Positions 25,401 through 32,506 of a stretch of 64,000 nucleotides of DNA are shown here, in pieces. The translations under genes and the position numbers were made by a program. Within the stretch, counting starts at the first letter, position 1, and every line of letters starts with the position of its first letter. Below the pieces are notes generated by a model. That model worked only from the letters and a program-made list of their open reading frames with translations, made no database searches and had not been told where the DNA came from. Source of the stretch: JAFMDF01 sp965277445 (lineage in GTDB: Bacteria; Bacteroidota; Bacteroidia; Chitinophagales; Saprospiraceae); assembly GCA_965277445.1 (NCBI GenBank), contig CBDICY010000013.1, positions 3,410,001 to 3,474,000 of the forward strand, in the 5' to 3' direction.

Positions 25401-25778
25401 ATTAATGGTTGGGCTGGTTCTGGTGGAGATGGCTTGCCTTGGGCTTTCCAAGAATTAAAGGCAGGCCCAATCGTAGGAGAACGTACTTTGGGTATTTTAG
25501 TAGGACCGGCCACAGGACATCGACTCATTGATGGTGGTGGAATTACCGTTCCTGGCGCAAGACTATACGATAATGATGGACATTGGTTCTGGGAAGGAGA
25601 AGGCGTTCGTCCAGATATTAAAGTTTGGGACGATCCTAATATTTTAGTCAAAGGACGAGATCCACAGATGGAAAGGGTTGTAGAAGAAGTATTAAAATTA
25701 GTCAAAACGCAGCCTGGAACAATGACCCCAGCGCCTGCTTTAGAAGATAGAACTGCGAAGGGATTGCGAGGCAATTAA
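22449..25778 (+). CDS. Tricorn-like S41 protease with PD40 propeller
   Basis: Large secreted or periplasmic protease of the tricorn family. The 1109-aa protein begins with a signal peptide ending MAAFAQ. Residues about 35-540 form a WD40-like/PD40 propeller with repeated 'FSPDGQSIAYT', 'WSPDGKQLAFW' and 'WSPDSKWITYS' blades. A lysine/glutamate-rich low-complexity linker (about 545-600, KEEEKEEKA and KKSKKKGKK) separates the second half. That half has a C1-like helical region (HRDFFYDPNMQGVDW), a SAGHTY motif for the tricorn Ser-His pair, a PDZ domain (about 780-870), and the S41 core with GGGQLADRFLEL and GSGGDGLPW, whose serine near residue 990 is the nucleophile. Tricorn enzymes degrade peptides. 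It is single, with a strong hairpin downstream. Confidence 0.9.
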   Translation: MKRLLFSTAALLFSMAAFAQINAKLFRYLDVSDTQVCFVYGGDIWIADKNGGTAIQLTHSQGEESYPKFSPDGQSIAYTAEYRGNLDVYVMPVKGGLPTRVTYQSHADRMIDWHPDGDHLLFASRRKMGQRSSRQFFKVAKEGGFPEKLPIPYGELASYSPDGNKLAYITKITENYPFKRYKGGLASDVLIFDLTTNTAENITNNETNDGKPAWAGDKIYFLSDQGANYRLNLWSYDTQNNATKQITQYADFDISFMSAGPKELVYELGGQLYLMDFQTETSKPININVISDLALEMEQRKDVSRNISNMTASPEGKRIVFEARGELFNVPVKEGFSMNMTNSSGAFDRSPAWSPDGKQLAFWSDQSGENEIYLQKSDGSTEAKKLTNRNGGYGYTLNWSPDSKTIAFIDEKNQITLVDAKTGIQTIADKMDWNVSHPGRRGYSIDWSPDSKWITYSKTRDNQNEAVIVYNVTTKKATPVTSSFYSNFSPIFSANGKYLYFYSDQEFRPHYSDMGDGTWVYPNSTRIAVLSLTKDAPNLFAPKNDTVAEKEEEKEEKATPPPTDAKKSKKKGKKEDTETKAEKPKKDKTPKIKIDFDHIETRLRLLPPKAGNFGGLFAFKDKVLFVRSPNTGSEKRGRTLMMLDLKEMEEKSVMEGIGRTALTADRKSLLVSSKGKYGIIKPAPGQKIKMPIPTDGLVMNLVPKEEWRQIFHDAWRRHRDFFYDPNMQGVDWNLMKERYSPLIEDARTRWDVTNIISNLVAELSAGHTYTRNGDVERVKPVETGYLGIDWELTNGKYRIKRIVQPAAWDTEVRSPFDQTGVDVKIGDYIHSVNGIALEANKDPYAAFEGLNEKTVALQISRTGNSTDAKQHIIETLGQGDEVRLRYLEWIENNRKMVDKLSDGQLGYVYMSNTSGRGQLELVKMYYGQLDKKGFIIDERFNGGGQLADRFLELLTKPVVYNLHWRHGKDHTQPVKTNTGPKGMLINGWAGSGGDGLPWAFQELKAGPIVGERTLGILVGPATGHRLIDGGGITVPGARLYDNDGHWFWEGEGVRPDIKVWDDPNILVKGRDPQMERVVEEVLKLVKTQPGTMTPAPALEDRTAKGLRGN

Positions 25779-25786
25779 GCTAATTT

Positions 25787-25824
25787 CAACCACAGTCTGT
25801 TATTTTAAAAACAGACTGTGGTTG
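25787..25824 (+). terminator. Hairpin after the tricorn-like gene
   Basis: A perfect 14-bp inverted repeat (CAACCACAGTCTGT 25787-25800, ACAGACTGTGGTTG 25811-25824) with a 10-nt loop, 8 nt after the stop codon. No T tract follows, so it may stabilise the 3' end rather than terminate strictly. Confidence 0.7.
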
Positions 25825-26056
25825 ACAAAAACATGTCCAAGTTTAGGTGGATAGTAAAATCGAGTTAATAAATAAAAAACCTCTCCCGTTATCTGTCACG
25901 AAAGCATTATCTTTTAAAAAAATTATTACTAAGTAATAATCAAACACAGGTCTTTAGGTAGGCTAATCAAGCATTAAAGCAAGTACCTTATTAAATATAT
26001 AAGTAGTTTTTCGAATTAAAACAAAGCTTCTAAATGTCACAATTATCCTTATACTA

Positions 26057-26089
26057 TTTTATAAGAAGTCATTAATAGTTTTATATTTG
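26057..26089 (+). promoter_or_regulatory. Candidate promoter of the small RNA
   Basis: TATATTTG at 26082-26089 is a full -7 match. TTTT at 26057-26060 lies 21 nt upstream as a weak -33. A transcript would start just before the hairpin at 26095. Confidence 0.55.
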
Positions 26090-26092
26090 CAA

Positions 26093-26158
26093 TGTCTTTT
26101 ATCGCTGGGGGGTAGATAAAAGATATTAGGGGATAAACTTCGGTTTATTCCCTTTTTT
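26093..26158 (+). ncRNA. Candidate small RNA: G-rich-loop hairpin plus UUCG terminator
   Basis: Downstream of a -7 box lie two hairpins with almost no other sequence. Hairpin 1 pairs TCTTTTATC (26095-26103) with GATAAAAGA (26115-26123), extended by a T-A and a G-U pair at the base. It encloses the 11-nt loop GCTGGGGGGTA. Hairpin 2 is an intrinsic terminator: GGGGATAAAC (26129-26138), loop TTCG closed by C-G, GTTTATTCCC (26143-26152), then six T. The expected RNA is about 65 nt. No ORF fits inside. The run of six G in the loop could pair with C-rich mRNA. I do not recognise an Rfam family; a degenerate riboswitch or attenuator is an alternative, but no gene follows closely. Confidence 0.65.
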
Positions 26159-26159
26159 A

Positions 26160-26513
26160 TTTTCTATAAAAAAAGAAGGATTTAATCATTCATTTAAGCG
26201 CTTTAGTTTACCTATAACAGTATAATAACTAAAATATTTACATTGCTTTTTCTAATTAAGCCTAAAGAATCAATCTATTTTTCCTAAATAAAGCCAATAT
26301 TTAAGCATCTCTCATTAAAAAAAAGTTAACTTATATTTTTTTTTATAATAATACATTAACTTTACAGCAAATTCCACCGTAAAACCTATAAATACTATGA
26401 TTTATGCTGATTTTTTCAATTGAAAGAACTGCTACAACTTGGTGTCTTACAAGCTATTTTAATGCAGCATAAAATTCACTAACCGTTAACCTTGTTTAAT
26501 TGTAAATATAGTC
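26160..26513. other. AT-rich intergenic, nothing recognised
   Basis: About 350 nt with long A and T runs and no ORF. TAACTTTA near 26360 is one base from the -7 consensus and could drive the following small gene. Confidence 0.3.
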
Positions 26514-26711
26514 ATGGAAAAACGTACCTTAAGGATAAGCGACAAAAACGTAAAAGTAGATATAGATTTCTCGCTTGCGGAATTAAAGCATCTATTAAAT
26601 ATGTCTTTAAACAGTATTGATCGTAGCGAAAAAGAAGAAGGTGATGCTATTAAACCGCATCTTGATTTAGCGAAGAAATTAGATATGTATATTTCTGATC
26701 GGGAATGGTAA
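26514..26711 (+). CDS. Small acidic protein of unknown function
   Basis: A 65-aa ORF starting ATG with MEKRTLRISDKNVKVDIDFS. It is charged and predicted helical (SLAELKHLLNMSLNSID, then an acidic turn EKEEGDAIKPH and a last helix), with no signal peptide or membrane segment. The amino-acid balance looks coding, unlike the overlapping minus-strand frame, which is rich in Phe, Ser and Ile. It lies about 350 nt after the candidate small RNA and is not clearly in an operon. I do not recognise the family. Confidence 0.5.
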   Translation: MEKRTLRISDKNVKVDIDFSLAELKHLLNMSLNSIDRSEKEEGDAIKPHLDLAKKLDMYISDREW

Positions 26712-26858
26712 GCACATTGATTAATTAAGTAACGGATAAAAAATAAGCTGAACATTTAGTATTTATTTCCTCCACGAATTATAATTGTCCAAGTTATTTT
26801 TGTGGCATTACTAAGGACTTTACAGCTTCCCGAAATAAAAAATTTAAAAGATTGTTAT

Positions 26859-27302
26859 TTATGGTTTATAAATAAATCCCATCTGGTCATCAGGTAGGCT
26901 GTAGATATAATTGACAAAATCTTTTAATTTCAGCCTTTCTCCAATACACCCATATAATCGTGTATTAATTTTTTTAAAGCTAAACTTAAACCTATGTTTG
27001 ATAAGCAATGCCTCTTTTTTATCCCTAAGCACCAATGCCAAAAAAGCATATCCTTGAACAATGGCTTTTTTATCACGAGCTAATATTTTAAATTCGTGAA
27101 TGGAGGCTTTTTCTATCAATTCTTTAAATGCTTTATAAGCTTTTGTTTCACCAGCACCTGTAATTCTACCACAAATAGTATTAGAAGAAAGCATTTTAAT
27201 TCTAAGTGCATCAATTTCTGACTGTACCCTATTTCTACTATTGCTTTGAGCATTTATTATTGTAAAAATTAAACAGCAATAAACGATTATTACTAACCTC
27301 AT
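26859..27302 (-). CDS. Small secreted protein of unknown function
   Basis: A 147-aa protein with a signal peptide (MRLVIIVYCCLIFTIINAQ, cleavage after INAQ). The mature part is basic and helical, with KAFKELIEKASIHEFKILA and KKAIVQGYAFLALVLRDKKEAL resembling a single HEAT/ARM-type repeat; this is a weak likeness. Two cysteines lie in the mature part (about Cys44 and Cys119). It is transcribed away from the T9SS cargo gene at 27436, back to back across 133 nt. Family not recognised. Confidence 0.65.
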   Translation of the reverse strand: MRLVIIVYCCLIFTIINAQSNSRNRVQSEIDALRIKMLSSNTICGRITGAGETKAYKAFKELIEKASIHEFKILARDKKAIVQGYAFLALVLRDKKEALLIKHRFKFSFKKINTRLYGCIGERLKLKDFVNYIYSLPDDQMGFIYKP

Positions 27303-27435
27303 TTTTATTTTTTAAGAATTAAGCAAGTCGAAATAGGCAACCTTCCGACATCTAATAACACTATAATAAGTCTAACCTACTTTTATTGTTAGGAAAACAA
27401 ATATTTTTAGTATATTTTCGCTTAAACAAAATATA

Positions 27436-29667
27436 TTGAAGCAATATCCTCTAAATACCTACTACTTTTGGGGATTATTCCTTAGTTCCTTTTTCATACT
27501 GCCATACACACTATGCGCTCAGACTATAGATTCCACCATCATCCAAATCATACCAGCAAGTGATGTAGAAACCTTAGTTTTTGAAGAATTCATTAAGAAG
27601 GGCAATTGTGTTCAAATTGAAAATATTCAAGCAATTGGAAATATCAAAAGCATTGGATCCTTTAATAATGGTAAAGATGAAATTGGCATCAATACTGGTA
27701 TCGTATTTTCAACAGGAAATTTAGAAGACATTCCTGGACCAAATCTCTCCACAGGCACGTCAGGAGGGCGCTACGGACAATCAGAAGTTCCTTATTTAGG
27801 AAAAGTCGTTCAGGGGGTCTCTTTTTTTGATGTGACAGGTATTGAATTTGATTTTACACCAACTAGTGATTTTGTAAGTTTTAGTTATGTTTTTGCTTCT
27901 GAAGAATATTGTGAATATGTGAATAGCGAATTCAATGATGCTTTCGGCTTTTTTGTTTCGGGTCCAGGTATTGAAGGAGATGGTTTTAATGAATCCATTA
28001 ATGTCGCTAAAATAGAACAAAAAAACGATGCCGTAACCATTAACAATGTGAATCATCTCAAAAACGAAGCATTTTTTGTTAATAATCTAAACAGAATAGA
28101 TGCCAATCAATGTGGTATTCCTTATTCCCCAAGAAATATTTCAAGCATTGAATTTGATGGCTATACTACCAAATTACAAGCTTTTTTTAGTGTAATTCCT
28201 TGTGAAACATATCATATCCGTTTAGTTGTCGGAGATGTCGGAGATGATATATTAGATTCTGCGGTGTTTTTAGAAGGAAAAAGTTTTGATACCAATGGTA
28301 ATGCAAGTATCCGAGCATTGGTCAATGGACGGACAGATAGTTTAGTTTATGAAAATTGTTTAAATGGCACTTTTGTTATTGACCGAAGCAAATTATCAGA
28401 TAGAGATAGTCTTTTAATGGTGGAATTAGAAGTCTTAGGTACTGCTACCAATGATTTAGATTTTGAATTTATCCCGTCTTCTGTTACTCTAGGCAGTAGG
28501 GAATTAAGAAAAGATTTACCCTTAACTGTTTTACCAGATGAGTTAGTTGAAACGCTGGAGTATGTGGATGTAGTGGTCAAAACCACAACTTGTGATTGTG
28601 AGGAAAGAGACACAGCAAGACTTTATATTCAAGATTCCAAAGAAAATCTACAAGTTTTTTTTGACGAGGATGTCGTTTGCCCTGGTCAAACGTTCACCTT
28701 AACACCTACTATTCCTGATGGTATTCAACCACTTTCTTATATATGGGCATCAGGTGACACTACCGAAAGTATTACAGATGTGATTACCGCACCTAAAAAT
28801 TACGCTGTTACGGTGACCGATGTTTGTGGAGCAACTAATAATGATGCGATATCCGTACAATTACAGCCTGTTCCTACTTTGGAGATAGCAGGAGATTTTA
28901 CATGGTGTGTAGGCAGGCAAACAGATGAAATACTCCTTAATTTGTCCGGACAAGCTCCTTGGACACTTAATTATACTATTGATAATCAATCGCTTGAAAG
29001 TATTGAAAATATCACGACTACTCCCTTTGTTTTCCCCTTAACAGAAGCGGGATTATACGATTTCGTAGGGTTTAATGACCGACATTGTAACGGCATCGTT
29101 AGAGGAGAAGTAACCGTTTCTGATATTTCTTTTAATGTCAAGGAAGCTACTACGCTTCCTTCTTGCCAAAATGCTAATGATGGGCAAATAACCTTAAGTT
29201 TTGAAGGAGGCAGTTCTCCATTTTCAGTACAATGGAATGTAGAAAATCAAACAGATTTTATTTTACCCAATCTCGCTTCAGGTGAATACATCGCTAAGGT
29301 GGTTGACCAAATGGGTTGTATTGTCGAAGGTATCTTTACCTTACCAGATGCCCCCGCATTTACTCGTTGCAATCTTGACATAAGCAAAAACCTCTACGTT
29401 CCTAACGCTTTTTCGCCAAACGGAGATGGGCAAAACGATGCATTTACCGTTTTCCCAAAGTTTGGCTTGATACAATCGGTTCAATACCAATTATTTGACC
29501 GTTGGGGCAATTTAGTTTTCACCTCCCAACCGATGGATAATTACGATAATTTAGCGTACTGGGAAGGAGAAGATTATCCTGCAGCTGTCTATTATTGTGT
29601 GGTTAAAATCACTCTATCAGATGGTACCATTGAGCATTTCGGAACAGATGTGACATTGGTTTATTAG
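27436..29667 (+). CDS. T9SS type-B sorted surface protein with choice-of-anchor L domain
   Basis: A 743-aa exported protein. The start is TTG at 27436, giving MKQYPLNTYYFWGLF... and a signal peptide ending LCAQ at about residue 29; no ATG lies before the signal. Residues about 45-290 match the choice-of-anchor L pattern (SYVFASEEYCEYVNSEFNDAFG is typical; FGFFVSGPG follows). Ig-like/SprB-type segments follow, for example CQNANDGQITLSFEGGSSPF. The C-terminal 85 residues are the gliding-motility CTD: NAFSPNGDGQNDAF, FDRWGNLVF, ...AAVYYCVVKI. That domain directs export through the type IX system and requires a PorP/SprF-type partner. One PorP/SprF gene lies at 45.8-46.9 kb. The target and role of this protein are unknown. 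Confidence 0.88.
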   Translation: MKQYPLNTYYFWGLFLSSFFILPYTLCAQTIDSTIIQIIPASDVETLVFEEFIKKGNCVQIENIQAIGNIKSIGSFNNGKDEIGINTGIVFSTGNLEDIPGPNLSTGTSGGRYGQSEVPYLGKVVQGVSFFDVTGIEFDFTPTSDFVSFSYVFASEEYCEYVNSEFNDAFGFFVSGPGIEGDGFNESINVAKIEQKNDAVTINNVNHLKNEAFFVNNLNRIDANQCGIPYSPRNISSIEFDGYTTKLQAFFSVIPCETYHIRLVVGDVGDDILDSAVFLEGKSFDTNGNASIRALVNGRTDSLVYENCLNGTFVIDRSKLSDRDSLLMVELEVLGTATNDLDFEFIPSSVTLGSRELRKDLPLTVLPDELVETLEYVDVVVKTTTCDCEERDTARLYIQDSKENLQVFFDEDVVCPGQTFTLTPTIPDGIQPLSYIWASGDTTESITDVITAPKNYAVTVTDVCGATNNDAISVQLQPVPTLEIAGDFTWCVGRQTDEILLNLSGQAPWTLNYTIDNQSLESIENITTTPFVFPLTEAGLYDFVGFNDRHCNGIVRGEVTVSDISFNVKEATTLPSCQNANDGQITLSFEGGSSPFSVQWNVENQTDFILPNLASGEYIAKVVDQMGCIVEGIFTLPDAPAFTRCNLDISKNLYVPNAFSPNGDGQNDAFTVFPKFGLIQSVQYQLFDRWGNLVFTSQPMDNYDNLAYWEGEDYPAAVYYCVVKITLSDGTIEHFGTDVTLVY

Positions 29668-29709
29668 CAAAGAACAAAATTGAAAGAGCTGACTTATAGT
29701 TGTAAAACG

Positions 29710-29775
29710 CTTGGAGGTCTGAAAACGCTCCAAGGTTTTTATATCAGATCTTGGAGCATTTCCAAAACCTCCAAG
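29710..29775. terminator. Nested inverted repeat between two convergent genes
   Basis: An outer pair CTTGGAGGT (29710-29718) / ACCTCCAAG (29767-29775) encloses an inner pair GCTCCAAG (29727-29734) / CTTGGAGC (29750-29757). The arms share the word CTTGGAG, so alternative pairings are possible. It is well placed to end both flanking genes. Confidence 0.65.
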
Positions 29776-29800
29776 TGTCTCCGTTTATGGTATTTTCTAC

Positions 29801-30358
29801 CTATTTACTAATTCGGTAACCTATAGCTAATCGAATTAATGCATCAAAATTTAATAAAGGGACATCATCTCTATCAATGCTAGAATTTTCATTATCAAAT
29901 TTGACCGTATCTACAAAAGCTCTACCGCCCCCCATATCAAATTCAAAAATAAATCCACTATCACTCACCTTTTTCCAGCCAACTTGAAATCCCACAGCAA
30001 ATTTAGTCCTATTATAATCATCTGCATTACCACCATCGGTGAGAGAATTACCAAAGTTTCTATATCTAGTATAAACCCCAATGCCAAATTTATCTGCCCC
30101 CAAGTTAGGATTAAAATAATGTTTACCTACTGCAAGTAAGCTAAATCCAGAACGTTTATACTCAAAGTCATTAATCTTGAATTTACCAAAATCTACCCCT
30201 ATGCCTCCTTCCACACTAAATTGATCACTCAAGACAAAATCAGCAGTAATATCAGGGCTACCAAATAAAGCACCGATTGGATTAATTTTTAAATCAATTT
30301 GTGCGTAAGCAGTCGTTAAAAAACAAGCAAATAAAAAAGTTAATAATTTAGTTTTCAT
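29801..30358 (-). CDS. Outer-membrane beta-barrel protein
   Basis: A 185-aa protein with a clear signal peptide (MKTKLLTFLFACFLTTAYA). Alternating strands follow, with aromatic residues at strand ends: FSVEGGIGVDFGKF, GFSLLAVGKHYF, FGIGVYTRYR, FAVGFQVGWKK, FIFEFDMGGGRAF, and a last strand LIRLAIGYRISK. This is typical of small eight-stranded porin-like (OMP_b-brl) barrels of Bacteroidota. It precedes the 531-aa T9SS cargo in sequence, but its start is downstream of that gene's stop in the minus direction (40 nt), so the two may be cotranscribed. Function unknown. Confidence 0.75.
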   Translation of the reverse strand: MKTKLLTFLFACFLTTAYAQIDLKINPIGALFGSPDITADFVLSDQFSVEGGIGVDFGKFKINDFEYKRSGFSLLAVGKHYFNPNLGADKFGIGVYTRYRNFGNSLTDGGNADDYNRTKFAVGFQVGWKKVSDSGFIFEFDMGGGRAFVDTVKFDNENSSIDRDDVPLLNFDALIRLAIGYRISK

Positions 30359-30398
30359 AAATAAGTATTTAATAAGTGATGATGAAAAAATATATTGA

Positions 30399-31994
30399 TT
30401 ATCGAATCAAATTCAAAGTACCTGTAAATCGCTCTATCTCTCCATCCAATAACTCTAATTCGCCAGCGTATAAATAAGCGCCAATTGGCATTTCCTTTCC
30501 CTTATATTGACCATCCCAAATAGCTAACTCAGCCGTACCATTTAATCCCGATTGTTGAAAAATTAAATTCCCATAACGATCAAAAATAGTTAAATGATTG
30601 AGTTGTTTTACAAATTTGGTATTGGTAAAAATAGAGAATACGTCATTTTGACCATCGTTATTAGGAGAAAAAACCGTTGGGGTATAAAACAGATTCGGCT
30701 GCTGAATCGCAATTTCTATTTTTACTTTTTGTACACAACCCGTATCATCGACAACCGTTACCTCATAACGTCTGTTTTTAAAGTCCGTTAAAAACGGTTG
30801 AGGACAATCCGTACAACTTAATCCAACATTTGGCCACCATTCAACGGATTCAATCGATACACCATTTTCAATAATTGTCAATGGAAATTGAAATTCCGAT
30901 CCTTTTTCTACTGTTTGAAAATTACTCAAGGATAAATTAAAACTAGTAAAGGGTTCAAAACTAGCTGCTTTTGATACCTTACACTCATTGCCGTCTTTAA
31001 CAGTAATTAAATAATTCATTTCCGTCAAGTCCTCAAATACCGGGACATTTTGAAAGATTGTATCATTATCAATCGCATATTGAAAAGGTGCTTGTCCACC
31101 CTGTAGATTCGTGATAGCAATACTACCAGTCTGTTGTCCACAAGTAGGTTCAATTAAATCAAGAGAAAAATCCTCAAAAGGAGTGACAGTTTCTACTTCA
31201 ACGGCTGCAGTAGTTCTACAATCTCCCAAAAGATTAGTTCTAGTTACTTCATATAGGCCTGATTGTTCCACCGTCATTTCAAATTGGTCATTCGTTTCAC
31301 CTAATTGCCCAGTTGTTGTCGTCCAATTATATAAATAAGCATCCGTATTTATTGGGTTGACCACACTTAAAGTAATTGAAGGTTGATTACAATGTAATTT
31401 TTCAGGTGGCTCAATCATCAATTGCTCTCCCTTCAAAACGACTTGTAGCGAATCTTTATCCCGACAAACAATCCGCCCTAAAGTACCAATAACACTCGCA
31501 TTATATTGTCCAACTGCATCAACGAAAGGCGTTAACGTTTGGTTACCACTGGTAAAATGACCATCTACAGATTCCCATTCTATGATAAAAAAACTACCAT
31601 TTGGTGCGACATCAGCCGTTAGTTGAATCGTATCCCCACAAGCTAATTTAACGGTATCTTGTGGGATTATTAAATCAAAAGCCGCTATCTTTATATCCAT
31701 TACCTTTTGGATTTCACAAGTATCTTGTGTCTCAGGGTCTATTCCTGTTATCGTTAAAAAATAAGTGGTATCAAGGGGTACTAAAAAGGTAGGATTTAAA
31801 ATGTTGGCATCATCTAAACCAATAGCTGGTGACCAATTGGCGGTCAATATCGTTCCTTCTACTTGAATATCAACCGTTGTTCCGCCACTCTCACAAACAT
31901 CAATTCGATCGTCCGTTAAAATTCTAGGACATTGCGCCTGTAGCTGGCAATAGGATAAAGTAAAATAAAGAAAACATAAAAGGGGTCGAGTCAT
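30399..31994 (-). CDS. T9SS type-B sorted surface protein with Ig-like domains
   Basis: A 531-aa exported protein with signal peptide MTRPLLCFLYFTLSYCQLQAQ. The mature part consists of Ig/PKD-like beta-sandwich domains with paired cysteines. One SprB-type repeat is visible at about residues 282-345: CGQQTGSIAITNLQGGQAPFQ, then DLTEMNYLITVKDGNEC. The last 90 residues form the type-B sorting domain: FYTPTVFSPNNDGQNDVF, IFDRYGNLIF, and a final LIR. It is 40 nt upstream of the outer-membrane barrel gene in the same direction. It is probably a surface adhesin or matrix protein exported by the type IX system. Confidence 0.87.
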   Translation of the reverse strand: MTRPLLCFLYFTLSYCQLQAQCPRILTDDRIDVCESGGTTVDIQVEGTILTANWSPAIGLDDANILNPTFLVPLDTTYFLTITGIDPETQDTCEIQKVMDIKIAAFDLIIPQDTVKLACGDTIQLTADVAPNGSFFIIEWESVDGHFTSGNQTLTPFVDAVGQYNASVIGTLGRIVCRDKDSLQVVLKGEQLMIEPPEKLHCNQPSITLSVVNPINTDAYLYNWTTTTGQLGETNDQFEMTVEQSGLYEVTRTNLLGDCRTTAAVEVETVTPFEDFSLDLIEPTCGQQTGSIAITNLQGGQAPFQYAIDNDTIFQNVPVFEDLTEMNYLITVKDGNECKVSKAASFEPFTSFNLSLSNFQTVEKGSEFQFPLTIIENGVSIESVEWWPNVGLSCTDCPQPFLTDFKNRRYEVTVVDDTGCVQKVKIEIAIQQPNLFYTPTVFSPNNDGQNDVFSIFTNTKFVKQLNHLTIFDRYGNLIFQQSGLNGTAELAIWDGQYKGKEMPIGAYLYAGELELLDGEIERFTGTLNLIR

Positions 31995-32506
31995 TAATGC
32001 GGTAATTTTCTCTGGTAACTAGTAAAATGGTAACAGGTTTCGGATATTTAGGTAACGGATTAGATATATTTATCTTATAGCTAATGTCTATATTAAATCC
32101 CTAAAATCTGAGTCTAAATATTTGGGTCTTCTCATTTTATGCAAAGATAAAGCCTTCTTCTAAGGTAGAGACTACACTAATTGAGGTATTTTTGGTTATC
32201 AGTTGTCAGTTATTCGAAAAGTTGGATGAATTAAAATTAGAGGTAAGCAATTAGAATAAAAATAGGGCGGTCGAAAAGTCAAAACGAAATATATAATTCC
32301 TTGAAAAATAATGGGCTATATTTTACTTAGAACGTAAATTAAAAAAGTGATAAATATCCATGTCCCTTTAATAATCCGTGGTAGTAATCAATACCACGGA
32401 TTATTAAAGGGACACAGATATTAGTCTTTATTAGGTAACAACAATAATGTCTATAATTTATTATTAGAGGTGTTAAGCAAAATTCATTATTGTCAATTTA
32501 ATCACA
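31995..32506. other. Intergenic with a perfect 23-bp inverted repeat
   Basis: No ORF of note. The main structure is the inverted repeat at 32361-32414, given separately. AT-rich runs occupy the rest. Confidence 0.4.
32361..32414. repeat. Perfect 23-bp inverted repeat
   Basis: The left arm (32361-32383, starting TGTCCCTTTAAT and ending CGTGGTA) and right arm (32392-32414, starting TACCACGG and ending AGGGACA) are perfect complements around an 8-nt loop GTAATCAA. After a 2-nt interruption an ATATC/GATAT pair extends the stem. The S9 peptidase gene ends 92 nt to the right in the minus direction, so this could be its terminator, though no T run follows. An excised or miniature element is the alternative. 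Confidence 0.8.

Noticed and set aside
26486..26755. 89-aa minus-strand ORF overlapping the small acidic protein
   Set aside because: Phe/Ser/Ile-rich shadow frame; the plus-strand frame has better coding character.
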